A stretch of 64,000 nucleotides of DNA from Ruegeria sp. HKCCA6707 (GTDB lineage: Bacteria > Pseudomonadota > Alphaproteobacteria > Rhodobacterales > Rhodobacteraceae), in contig NZ_WQEG01000001.1 in assembly GCF_013033515.1 (NCBI RefSeq), positions 682,001-746,000 on the forward strand, in the 5' to 3' direction. Each line of letters opens with the position of its first letter. The stretch's first letter is position 1. This document shows positions 42,102 to 50,852 of the stretch, one piece after another. A program made the translations under genes and the position numbers. The notes beneath the pieces are model-generated. The model saw only the letters and a program-made list of their open reading frames with translations, was not told the DNA's origin and did not search any database.

Positions 42102-43442
42102 ATGAAGAAAACACTTCTTACGTTATCCCTGCTTGGAGGGTTGGTGACGAGTGCGTCTTATGCGCAGGATGTCGAGGCTTTCCGTGATGCCGTGACATCC
42201 GGCTCAGCGACCTGGGAGGAAATTCAGGCCCGCGCCAAGGAAGAGGGCGAAATCAACCTCTACTATTGGGGTGGCAGCGATCAGATCAACATCTGGATGG
42301 ATCGCTTTGCCGCGCCGGGGCTTGAGGCAGAGGGTGTCAAGCTCAACCCTGTTCGCATAACCGGCACCAAGGACGCTGTTGATTTGGTTCTGGCCGAGCT
42401 CGGCTCTGGCAAAGGTCTGGGTGAAGGCAGCGTTGACGCGATCTGGGTGAACGGTGAAAACTTTGCCACGCTCAAACGCCAGAACGCTCTGTTTGGCGCT
42501 TTTGCCGACAAGCTTCCCAACAGCGCGAACATCGAATGGAATGCCGATGATCCACGTGCATTGCTGAACCTGCGCGACTTTGGTGTCGAAACCAACGCAT
42601 CCGAGATGCCCTGGTCAGGCCAGCAATATGTGTGCTCGGTCAATACTGCGCGGGTCGCGAAAGAAGACATACCGAGCACGTTTGCGGATCTGAAAGGCTA
42701 TCTTGAAGCCAATCCCGGCAAGTTCGCCTATGTCAAACCACCCCATTTCATCGGCAACACCTTCGTTCAGGCCGCGATCTATGCGCATAACCCGGACGGC
42801 AATGGTGCGGTTCCGTTCCAGAACTCGATTGACGATCTCGGCGCTGCAGAATTGGCGCGGTTGATCACACCGGGCATGGAATACCTGAAAGAGCTGGACG
42901 GATTGCTACTGGGCGCGTCAGGAAGCGGTGCAAGATATCCCGAAGACCCGTCGGCCCTGAATGGCTTGTTCCTGAACGGTGAGATTGATTTCTCGTGCCA
43001 ATTCGGCCTTTACGGTGTCGCAATCGGTTTGCGGGATGGTACTTACCCTGAAGGGGCGGAGCAGTTCATCTTCCCCGAGGGCAATATGATCAAGAACAAG
43101 AACTATCTTGTCATTCCCGCGAACGCGCCGAACCCCGCCGCCGCGCTGGTCATGGCCAACTACATGGCCTCGGTCGAAGCTCAGGCCTCCAAGCTTGAAG
43201 TTGCCGGTATGCCACCTGGTATCGATCCGTGGCGTCTGTCCGAAGAGGACGTTGCCAAACTGACCGCGGCCTCACCGGGTTTTGTCGGCATCACTCAGCA
43301 AGAGTTGGACGCAAACACCGCGCCCGACACCAACGCAACGCTGGTCGATGTTATCGAAGCCACTTGGCTGGAATACATCGAACGCAAAAGCACTGACCCG
43401 ATCGACGTGATCGTGGAACGCGCGGTTGCAAACCTGAACTAA
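42102..43442 (+). CDS. ABC transporter substrate-binding protein (YnjB-like)
   Basis: This is a 446-residue periplasmic receptor with a signal peptide (MKKTLLTLSLLGGLVTSASYA). The mature region resembles YnjB-type and other cluster binding proteins that pair with PotA-like ATPases: INLYYWGGSDQINIWMDRF at the N-terminal strand, ALGSG-type GSGKGLGEGSVDAIWVNGENF, FKYVKPP-type FAYVKPPHFIGNTF. A GGAGGAG ribosome site precedes the ATG. Its ligand is presumably the nucleoside or glycoside that the operon consumes. A hairpin follows the gene. Confidence 0.9.
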   Translation: MKKTLLTLSLLGGLVTSASYAQDVEAFRDAVTSGSATWEEIQARAKEEGEINLYYWGGSDQINIWMDRFAAPGLEAEGVKLNPVRITGTKDAVDLVLAELGSGKGLGEGSVDAIWVNGENFATLKRQNALFGAFADKLPNSANIEWNADDPRALLNLRDFGVETNASEMPWSGQQYVCSVNTARVAKEDIPSTFADLKGYLEANPGKFAYVKPPHFIGNTFVQAAIYAHNPDGNGAVPFQNSIDDLGAAELARLITPGMEYLKELDGLLLGASGSGARYPEDPSALNGLFLNGEIDFSCQFGLYGVAIGLRDGTYPEGAEQFIFPEGNMIKNKNYLVIPANAPNPAAALVMANYMASVEAQASKLEVAGMPPGIDPWRLSEEDVAKLTAASPGFVGITQQELDANTAPDTNATLVDVIEATWLEYIERKSTDPIDVIVERAVANLN

Positions 43443-43455
43443 GAACACCCAAACA

Positions 43456-43481
43456 GAGCCCCCTTCGCAAGCGGGGGGCTC
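43456..43481 (+). other. Stem-loop between binding-protein and permease genes
   Basis: GAGCCCCC and GGGGGCTC form an 8-bp GC-only-rich stem with a 10-base loop, directly after the substrate-binding-protein stop. No T-tract follows and the permease genes start 17 bp on. This is the classical place for an mRNA-protecting hairpin that raises the binding-protein to permease ratio. Confidence 0.75.
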
Positions 43482-43497
43482 GAACAAGGATTTGAGA

Positions 43498-44406
43498 ATG
43501 GGTGATTCCGCACCAAATGAGTTGGCACGGCTTCGTCGGGAACGGCGGCTGATGCTGTTGCAATTGCTGCCGGTTGTGCTTGTCCTGACGGTGCTGTTTG
43601 GCGGCGCCCTTGTGCTTGGCGTGATGCAATCGCTGGGCTTTGCGCCCTGGTTTGGTGTGAACACCTTTCCGGATTTTTCCTATTTCGGCGTACTTTGGAG
43701 TCAGGCCTCGTTTTGGCAATCTCTCTGGCTGACGCTTTACTATGCCGTTGCGGCGACCATTCTTTCGCTGATCCTGGGCATTCTGCTGGCGCTTGCGTTG
43801 GTGCGAACCTTTCCCTCCAAAACGCTGTATAAATACCTCTATAAACTCCCGCTGATGATCCCCTACACTGTCGGCATTGCTCTAGCTGTGATCATGTTGG
43901 GCAACGGCGGGATGCTGTCGCGGTTGATGGCTTTTGCAGGTCTGATCGACGACCCGGCGCAGTTTCCGCAGATCCTCAAGACGCATATGGGGTGGGGTAT
44001 TATCGCCGTCTATGTCTGGAAACAGACACCGTTCGTTGCCCTGACCATCTACGCCGTTCTGTTGGGCGTCGGACGCGAGACGGAAGAGGCCGCAGCGATC
44101 CTGGGTGCCAACAAGCGGCAGATCTTCTTCTTGGTGACGCTGCCGCAAATCCTGCCAGGGATCATTTCGTCAACGCTCATCATCTTTGCCTTCAACATCG
44201 GGGCCTTTGAAGCGCCGTTCATTCTTGGCGGCGGCTTTCCTGACACGTTGCCGGTGGTCGCCTGGCGATACTTCAACGACGCGGATTACACACTGCAGTT
44301 GCAGGGGATGGCTACAGTTGTGTCCATCGCCCTGATCGCAGGTGGCATCCTTTATAGCTATCTTGCGATCTACCGGCGCTATGAACGCCGCATCGGGAGG
44401 CAGTGA
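43498..44406 (+). CDS. ABC transporter permease 1
   Basis: This is a 302-residue inner-membrane permease with six helices and the EAA loop (EEAAAILGANKRQIFFLVTLPQILPGI). It starts at ATG 43498 with AAGGA upstream; the TTG at 43492 is less likely. It pairs with the second permease to form the importer channel. The two genes overlap by a stop/start region at 44403-44409. Confidence 0.93.
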   Translation: MGDSAPNELARLRRERRLMLLQLLPVVLVLTVLFGGALVLGVMQSLGFAPWFGVNTFPDFSYFGVLWSQASFWQSLWLTLYYAVAATILSLILGILLALALVRTFPSKTLYKYLYKLPLMIPYTVGIALAVIMLGNGGMLSRLMAFAGLIDDPAQFPQILKTHMGWGIIAVYVWKQTPFVALTIYAVLLGVGRETEEAAAILGANKRQIFFLVTLPQILPGIISSTLIIFAFNIGAFEAPFILGGGFPDTLPVVAWRYFNDADYTLQLQGMATVVSIALIAGGILYSYLAIYRRYERRIGRQ

Positions 44407-44408
44407 CG

Positions 44409-45275
44409 ATGGCGCGTCGGAACGCAAATGCCACTGCGCTTAGCGAACGGCTTTCACCGTTTCAGAAGGTCTATTTATGGTTGGTAGCGGGGTTCATACT
44501 GGGCCCGTTCATCCCGCTGATCATCCAAAGCTTTGCGTTCCGCTGGGCCTGGCCTGATCTGCTGCCAAGCACATGGTGGCTGGAGCAACGTGAGAAATCC
44601 GTGCTGCCCCTGTCCTGGGATTACGTGATCTCGCCCTATAGCCAGGTGTGGGAAGCTACGCTGAACACCGTCTTCATCGGATGCGCGGTAACTGTGATCT
44701 GTCTGATCATCTGCCTGCCCGCAGCGCGCGTTTTGGCACGTGAAAGTTTCCGCGGCAAACCAGCTTTTGAGTTCTTCCTCTCCATGCCTCTCATCGTGCC
44801 CGAGGCGGCCATTGGCATCGCGCTGCTGATGATCTTTATCCAGATCGGACTGGCCGGGACCTATACGGGGATCATCATTGTCCACCTTATTCCGACCATA
44901 CCTTACATGATCCGAATGCTCACCGCTGTTTATCAGGGGCTGGGCCGTGACTTCGAGGAACAGGCAATGATCTTGGGCGCATCGCGCTGGCAAATCCTGC
45001 GCATGGTGACACTGCCCATGCTGTTGCCAGGCGTTGTTGCCGGGGCTCTGTTCACGTTTCTGGTATCTACAAACATCTTCCTTCTGACCTTTTTCATGGG
45101 TCAGGGCAAAATCATTACCTTGCCCACACTGCTTTTCTCAAAGATCGCGGGCGGGACGTTGGATGCGTCCGCAGCTGGCATCACATTGGTTGTGACCGTC
45201 CCCGGCATCATTCTTTTGGTCGTGACCGAGCGGTTCATCAAAGAAGAGGCATTTGGCAAAGGCTTCGGCAACTAG
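44409..45275 (+). CDS. ABC transporter permease 2
   Basis: This is a 288-residue six-helix permease with an EAA loop (EEQAMILGASRWQILRMVTLPMLLPGV). The ATG at 44409 lies eight bases after GGGAGG; a GTG at 44403 is an alternative. Two distinct permeases with a PotA-like ATPase define a PotABC/YnjBCD-type heterodimeric importer. Confidence 0.92.
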   Translation: MARRNANATALSERLSPFQKVYLWLVAGFILGPFIPLIIQSFAFRWAWPDLLPSTWWLEQREKSVLPLSWDYVISPYSQVWEATLNTVFIGCAVTVICLIICLPAARVLARESFRGKPAFEFFLSMPLIVPEAAIGIALLMIFIQIGLAGTYTGIIIVHLIPTIPYMIRMLTAVYQGLGRDFEEQAMILGASRWQILRMVTLPMLLPGVVAGALFTFLVSTNIFLLTFFMGQGKIITLPTLLFSKIAGGTLDASAAGITLVVTVPGIILLVVTERFIKEEAFGKGFGN

Positions 45276-45287
45276 AAAGGCAAAGAC

Positions 45288-46400
45288 ATGATGACTTTGA
45301 ATGAGGCCGTAGAACGGTTCACCCCTCTGGACCCCGAGTTAATGAAAACCCGGCTGGACCGACCGGGAGCGATGCCACGCGTTATCATCGACACCGACAC
45401 CGCCAACGAGATCGACGATCAATACGCCGTGGCCTGGGCGCTGTTGTCGCAAGATCGTCTGAACCTCGAAGGTGTCACAGCCGCGCCCTATTCATTCCTG
45501 CACCATCGCGATGGTCTTTATGATGCTGTCGCTGCCTTGCAACAGGGAAGTGGGACAGACCATGACAGCAAATTTGTAGGCCCCTTCGCAGGATGGGCGC
45601 AGCGATTGCTGGCTGATGGACGCACGGCGGATGACATTGAATTTGTAACGCCGGATGTAGGCGAAGCGCGTTCTTATGATGAAATCCTACGCGTTTTTGA
45701 CGCCTGTGGTGTCGCTTCCGAAGGCCGAGTGTTCCATGGCTCGACACAGCATTTGCCGTCCTATGACGCGCCGGTGGATTCGGATGCGGCCCAATTCATC
45801 ATCAAACAGGCACGTAACCGCGAAGACGGGCCGGTCTATGTCCTCGCCATGGGAGCATTGCCAAACATCGGCTCCGCCCTGCTGATGGCGCCGGACATCA
45901 TCGACAATATCGTTGTGGTCTGGACCTCAGGCTTTCCCAGCTATGCGCCGTTTTGCAATGAACCGTCACTGAATCTCGTGCAAGATCAGCTATCGTCGCG
46001 ATTGCTGTTCGAGTGTGGCGTGCCGCATGTGTATTTACCAGGCTACCATGTCGGCGCACAGCTGACGATTTCCAAGCCGGAAATGGAGGCTTTTGTCAAA
46101 GGTCGCGGAGCAATCGGCGATTACTTATGGCATCTTTACACCAACAACCCCTTGCATGTGAAATACGCGATATCCGAGCCGGACACGAAAACATGGGTGA
46201 TCTGGGACATCATCAATGTGGCCTGGATGCTCGATGCTGCTTATGTGCCGACCCATCTGACAAACTCGCCACATCTGAACGCCGAACTCTATTGGCAGAA
46301 TGACCCGTCGCGCCACCTGATGCTCGAGGCCTATGACGTGGCGCGGGATGCGATTTTTGAAGATTTCTACCGCTCCCTCGCGAAAGGCAGATCCGCTTGA
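45288..46400 (+). CDS. Nucleoside-hydrolase-like (IUNH family) enzyme
   Basis: This 370-residue protein belongs to the inosine-uridine nucleoside hydrolase family, which cleaves N-glycosidic bonds using a calcium ion. The metal cluster is recognisable as IDTDTANEIDDQYA with Asp35, Asp37, Asp43 and Asp44, a variant of the usual DTDPGxDD, plus LAMGALPNI in the middle. An N-terminal extension of about 30 residues precedes the core. The variant loop may mean a substrate other than common ribonucleosides. It closes the sugar operon and would release the sugar that the isomerase, kinase and aldolase consume. Confidence 0.88.
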   Translation: MMTLNEAVERFTPLDPELMKTRLDRPGAMPRVIIDTDTANEIDDQYAVAWALLSQDRLNLEGVTAAPYSFLHHRDGLYDAVAALQQGSGTDHDSKFVGPFAGWAQRLLADGRTADDIEFVTPDVGEARSYDEILRVFDACGVASEGRVFHGSTQHLPSYDAPVDSDAAQFIIKQARNREDGPVYVLAMGALPNIGSALLMAPDIIDNIVVVWTSGFPSYAPFCNEPSLNLVQDQLSSRLLFECGVPHVYLPGYHVGAQLTISKPEMEAFVKGRGAIGDYLWHLYTNNPLHVKYAISEPDTKTWVIWDIINVAWMLDAAYVPTHLTNSPHLNAELYWQNDPSRHLMLEAYDVARDAIFEDFYRSLAKGRSA

Positions 46401-46692
46401 CATCAGAGAAACGCTTTGGGTGCCTTCTACCCCTAGGGCTCGAAGCGCGGACCAAACCAACTGTCTGACGTCAGCGCCCGACCAACAGATCGGGGTTTGT
46501 GCAATAAAGCTTGCTGTCAGCGAATTCGAACCAGTCTCAGTTTGCCTCGGAAACCGTGACGCTAAACGTAGTCGCGCATCTAAACAAATAGCAGCTTCTC
46601 GTCAGCGTTGCATTAAGTGATCCTGACTTCGGTTGCGGCTTTATTTCGTGCTAAGGTGAGGCGTTAATCGTTTCAAAGTTGAGTCAATAATT
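46401..46692. other. Intergenic region between the sugar operon and caspase-like gene
   Basis: This 292-bp gap contains copy B of the intergenic repeat (46513-46538) and then becomes AT-richer. It holds the promoter of the caspase-like gene. No terminator with a clear T-tract was seen. Confidence 0.45.
46513..46538. repeat. Two-copy intergenic repeat, copy B
   Basis: GCTGTCAG followed by CGAATTCGAACCAGTCTC, identical to copy A at 5301-5327 apart from one missing base. It lies about 110 bp after the nucleoside-hydrolase stop. Its reverse complement contains GGTTCGAATTC, which looks like a tRNA T-loop, but no acceptor stem or anticodon arm can be built around it. Confidence 0.6.
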
Positions 46693-48513
46693 ATGATCTC
46701 TATGTGCAAATGGCGCCGTCACATCTGGTACCTGTTGGCGATTGGTTTGATCTTGATCGCGCCACTTGCGGCAGAAGCCAACGGGAAGCGCGTAGCGCTT
46801 GTAGTCGGCAATTCTGCCTATCAACACGTCCCAAATCTGCGCAACCCAGCCAACGATGCCCAAGATATCTCCAATGCATTGAAGCGAATTGGATTTACGG
46901 TCACGCTGCAAAAAGACTTGAACTACACAGATATGAGAATTGCATTGCGCGACTTCACAAAAGCCGCAGCAGATGCAGAAGTCGCATTGGTGTATTTCGC
47001 GGGTCACGGCATTGAAATCGAAAACACAAACTATTTGATTCCAGTGAATGCAGCATTGCGTAGCGACCGCGACGTGGAATTCGAAGCCATTCGTCTGGAC
47101 GCTATTGTTAAATCTATTGCTGGTTCATCCGCTCTGAATATCGTGATTGTTGACGCTTGCCGCAACAACCCCTTTCTCGCAAATATGAAACAGGGCTCGA
47201 TTACCCGGTCGATCGGGAGCGGATTGGCTGCTGTCGAGTCGGGCGGTGTCGTAGTCGGTTATGCAGCCCGTGGCGGAACACTGGCGCAGGATGGCGACGG
47301 CCGAAATAGCCCCTATGCACAAGCTCTTTTGGAATACATTGAACAACCTGGTCTGGAACTTGGAAAATTGTTTCGCAAGGTTCGCGACCGCGTAATTACT
47401 CTCACTGACGGGTACCAGGAACCCTTTGTCTACGGTTCATTGCCAGGCAAAGACATTTTTTTGGTTCCAAAGATCGAAAAAGTTGCCTTGCCTGCGCCGG
47501 ACTTACAGGGGTCTGTTGCTCCGGCTTCACAGCCGCTGGCAAAACAGGAAAGCGCGCTGGCAGCCGCAATGAAAGTAAACACAATCAGGGGCTGGGACTT
47601 GGTTTCAAGATCCCAGCCCATCGCGGCCACGACGGCTTATGAAACGCTTCAAAGAATGGATGAAATCACACCTGCCTGGATCAAAAACAGCGGGCGTTTG
47701 GGTGCGATAGAGGCTGCGCTTTTGCCGGATCTCGCGCAGAAAAAGAAGTTGCAACAAAGCCTAAATGACAATGGCTTTGAAGTAGGTGTTCCTGATGGTG
47801 TATTCGGGCCGCGGACCCGAGCTGGCATCAGGGCGTTTCAGGCAAACTATGGGTTGGAACAAGCTGGATATGCGGATGTAGCAGTTCTTTTCGGCCTAGG
47901 GCTCAGGCCCCATGTCGAAACAGATGAAAGCTTCATAAGCAACTCCTTTGCGGTCCGGCACAGTATACCCGAGCTTGAACAGCTGGGTGAGTCCGAAGAA
48001 ATTACTCAGATCCTCAAGTGCCTTGGGCTTCGAAAAAGCGTCTATGGAACCTTTGGTGGGAGCCTTTACGTTGTGCTGATGTATTCCGGTACGGTCCAGA
48101 ATGCGCGTAGAGAAGCGCAGCAATGCGGCTTGGATCTGGCCGCAATCACATCTTCCGCAGAGAACGCGTTCGTCGTTCGAATGATCGCAAGTGACCCGGC
48201 CTTCTTCGAGGTCGGTTACGACAGTAAAACAAGAACCAGCTACAAGGCAGGACCATATTTTGGGTTCAGAAAAGACCCAAAAGAAGACAGCGCGATTACC
48301 GGTTGGCGTTGGTTTAGCGGTGAACCGGTAGGTTACACCAATTGGTTGCCGTCCAAGCCAAACAGAAATCACGGCAAAGGCAGCAAAACATACGCCCAAT
48401 TTCAGTATGAAGCCCGGGGGCGGCGGGACATCGACAATGTTGTCCCGACCATGTGGTTTGATGGCTCGGGCAGGAACGCACGCTCTGTTGTGTTGGAAGG
48501 TACATTAGAATGA
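46693..48513 (+). CDS. Secreted caspase-like protease with peptidoglycan-binding and C-type-lectin-like domains
   Basis: This is a 606-residue protein. An N-terminal hydrophobic export signal (~residues 10-28) leads to a caspase/peptidase C14 fold (~33-260) with the catalytic dyad His105 (VYFAGHGIE) and Cys156 (VIVDACRNNP). A peptidoglycan-binding repeat follows at ~350-400 (GFEVGVPDGVFGPRTRAGIRAFQ). The C-terminal ~150 residues look like a C-type-lectin fold (LDLAAITSSAENAFVV, ITGWRWFSGEPVGYTNWLPSKPN). I know no characterised protein with this trio, though similar roseobacter proteins may exist. It is probably periplasmic or wall-associated. ATG 46693 is chosen; ATG 46702 is possible. Confidence 0.85.
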   Translation: MISMCKWRRHIWYLLAIGLILIAPLAAEANGKRVALVVGNSAYQHVPNLRNPANDAQDISNALKRIGFTVTLQKDLNYTDMRIALRDFTKAAADAEVALVYFAGHGIEIENTNYLIPVNAALRSDRDVEFEAIRLDAIVKSIAGSSALNIVIVDACRNNPFLANMKQGSITRSIGSGLAAVESGGVVVGYAARGGTLAQDGDGRNSPYAQALLEYIEQPGLELGKLFRKVRDRVITLTDGYQEPFVYGSLPGKDIFLVPKIEKVALPAPDLQGSVAPASQPLAKQESALAAAMKVNTIRGWDLVSRSQPIAATTAYETLQRMDEITPAWIKNSGRLGAIEAALLPDLAQKKKLQQSLNDNGFEVGVPDGVFGPRTRAGIRAFQANYGLEQAGYADVAVLFGLGLRPHVETDESFISNSFAVRHSIPELEQLGESEEITQILKCLGLRKSVYGTFGGSLYVVLMYSGTVQNARREAQQCGLDLAAITSSAENAFVVRMIASDPAFFEVGYDSKTRTSYKAGPYFGFRKDPKEDSAITGWRWFSGEPVGYTNWLPSKPNRNHGKGSKTYAQFQYEARGRRDIDNVVPTMWFDGSGRNARSVVLEGTLE

Positions 48514-48993
48514 CCGGTTCTACCCGAATGGCCTTTGCAAAACTACGCGTGTCTGTGAGGCCGCTAAAACAATCGGATCGGCCTGTTCGTTCCAATTGAT
48601 TTTTGCGATACTGTTTAGTCCTTTCAAATCACGCGTTTCCGGGGCGTTTCATTTAGCGGTTCATATCAGTACCTATTCAGAATTTTTCTGACCTCACCGA
48701 TCTGAGCGCATTCGCCTGATGGTACTGTCCCTGTAACGGCAACGAATGCGAACGCCATAAGCTCTGCCCAATTCAGCAAAAACCCGCGTTACGATGCGTT
48801 CTCAAGAGTGAAACGACGAAGCAAACATCGCTCGTAACGGGTAGAGGTTCCTGAGGATTTATCGATTCAATTGGTTTCTGTTATGAATGTGAAATAGCAC
48901 ACAGCGGAAGTTTGAAAGCCGCGTATTATGTGTGCCCAACATCGAGAAGGAAATCGAATACTGGCTTGAAGAGTTTGTGGGGGGGTCACCAAG
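48514..48993. other. Intergenic region between the two caspase-like genes
   Basis: A 480-bp AT-richer gap without a supported gene. No RNA gene or repeat was recognised. It is presumably the promoter of the second caspase-like gene, which starts at TTG 48994 after GGGGGGG. Confidence 0.4.
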
Positions 48994-50739
48994 TTGCTCA
49001 GGTTTTTTCTATTTTTCTTTGTCGTTTTCCTCGGCTTTGCAGCGCCGTCACTTGCCTCGCGAGTGGCGCTTGTTGTTGGCAATAGTGACTATGAAAACAC
49101 CGAACGCTTAACAAATCCTGTAAATGATGCCTTCGAAATCTCCAAAGTTTTGAAACAACTTGGATTCGAAGTCATCGAAGTCAAAAATGCGTCTCAAAGA
49201 GACTTTGGCGAAGCCCTTCTGCGTTTTGAACAAAGGCTTGATGGCGCAACTCATGCGCTTTTTTTCTATGCCGGACATGGAATGCAATTGCGGGGGGAAA
49301 ACTACCTGCTTTCAGTTGACGCAAAAGTTCAGAACCAACATCTTATCGACTCCGAAGCTGTAAGGCTGTCCAAGGTATTGAACCTGATGGAAAGCCGAGC
49401 CGCGACCTCAATTGCTTTTATCGATGCCTGCCGAGACAACCCGCTTGCAAATGCATTGAGGGATCGGGTGCCGGACCAGGCGCGCTCACTTGGGCTGGGT
49501 CGAGGGCTTGCTGTGGTGGGAGGTGCATATAGTGACAGCCTCGTCGCTTTTGCCACGACCCCTGGAAAAATAGCTTATGATGGAACTGGACCGAATTCTC
49601 CGTTTACCAAAGCGCTTCTCAGTCACATCAAAACTCCAGGTATTGAAGTTTCTACAATGCTCAAGCGCGTGTCTGCAGATGTTCTGGAAGAAACTGACGG
49701 CAGACAACGCCCCGAGGTTGTTAGCCAGATGTCGCGCGAATTCTATTTCAGGATCTCGGTTGGGACGGTTGAAACTCCAAAAGAAAAATTGAGCGACGAA
49801 AACCTGGCCACACAACAATTGAACCTGGCGGTTGGCATCCCCGACCAAAAAGCGCGTCTCGAAGCCATGCAAAAGATCGTGGATACGTTTCCGGAAACGT
49901 CAGCGGCCAACATTGCCAGGCAATTGTCGGAACAGGTGACGGCGAGCGCCGCCAACAAGCCTCGACAGAATTCAGACCCCGCGCCCCAAAGCACTCAAGA
50001 ACAAGGCGAAACCGATCTAGCTGCTCTCCAACCATCCAGAGAGGTCCCTGAAACGAATACGGCCCCTGATCCATTGGTTGTCGCAGAAAACGCATTGGGA
50101 ATCGGACGCGCGGAATACCGCAGCATCCAAAGAGCACTCGACAGTTCAGGATTTTCCCCGGGCGCTGCGGATGGATTGTTCGGACCTCGCTCGAGAACAG
50201 CTCTCCGTCGTTTCGAGGCCGCAAACGGTTTGTCTCAGACAGGATATCTCAATGAAAATACATATGAGATGCTGCTCGCCCGAGTGCCAAAAATAGACAA
50301 CCGAAGCGTTGAGCCCAATTCATCTGCGACGACTACAAATCTCGCCGCTTTGGATGGGAGCTATGAGGTTGTTGTTCGCCGCCGTTGGGACGATGAATAT
50401 GCCAAATACCACTACGATCCGTATTACAAACCCGGACGTCAGGAAGTGCTTTCGGTGTACCGTTTCAGTCAAAACGGAAGCGACGAATTATCTTTGACCT
50501 ACCATCGCGACTTTACCGGCAATTCAGCTGGGTTGCCCAAAGCCAAAGCAACCCTGGACGAGAATGGTAACTTCAAGTTTCGAGCATCTCTAAGCTCTCA
50601 TTTTGGTAATGCCACAATTCGACAAGTTACTTTTTCAAGAAAACTGGTGTCGCTTCAAAAAGGACAGTCCGCGAGGTTCGAGCCTGGTCGGTTTGATCAG
50701 CAATTTATCAAGAACGTAGAGCTCAAGCGCTTGAAATAG
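48994..50739 (+). CDS. Secreted caspase-like protease with peptidoglycan-binding domain
   Basis: This is a 581-residue protein with a signal peptide (RFFLFFFVVFLGFAAPSLAS), a caspase-like domain (~22-255) with His95 (FFYAGHGMQ) and Cys146 (AFIDACRDNP), then a helical TPR-like linker (~268-312), a disordered Gln/Pro-rich stretch, and a peptidoglycan-binding domain (~375-428, GFSPGAADGLFGPRSRTALRRFE). The last 130 residues (YEVVVRRRWDDEYAKYHYDP to the end) match nothing I recognise. The start is TTG at 48994 with a G-rich site. It is a paralogue of the gene 480 bp upstream, with a different C-terminal module. Confidence 0.85.
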   Translation: MLRFFLFFFVVFLGFAAPSLASRVALVVGNSDYENTERLTNPVNDAFEISKVLKQLGFEVIEVKNASQRDFGEALLRFEQRLDGATHALFFYAGHGMQLRGENYLLSVDAKVQNQHLIDSEAVRLSKVLNLMESRAATSIAFIDACRDNPLANALRDRVPDQARSLGLGRGLAVVGGAYSDSLVAFATTPGKIAYDGTGPNSPFTKALLSHIKTPGIEVSTMLKRVSADVLEETDGRQRPEVVSQMSREFYFRISVGTVETPKEKLSDENLATQQLNLAVGIPDQKARLEAMQKIVDTFPETSAANIARQLSEQVTASAANKPRQNSDPAPQSTQEQGETDLAALQPSREVPETNTAPDPLVVAENALGIGRAEYRSIQRALDSSGFSPGAADGLFGPRSRTALRRFEAANGLSQTGYLNENTYEMLLARVPKIDNRSVEPNSSATTTNLAALDGSYEVVVRRRWDDEYAKYHYDPYYKPGRQEVLSVYRFSQNGSDELSLTYHRDFTGNSAGLPKAKATLDENGNFKFRASLSSHFGNATIRQVTFSRKLVSLQKGQSARFEPGRFDQQFIKNVELKRLK

Positions 50740-50852
50740 GCAGGAGGTCTTCAGAATGAACTTGACCACTAAACCAGCTCGACTATCGCGGAAACCTGCG
50801 TGCCGTACGAAGTAAGTATCCTGATTAACAAGTAAAAATAGGAATGGGTAAA

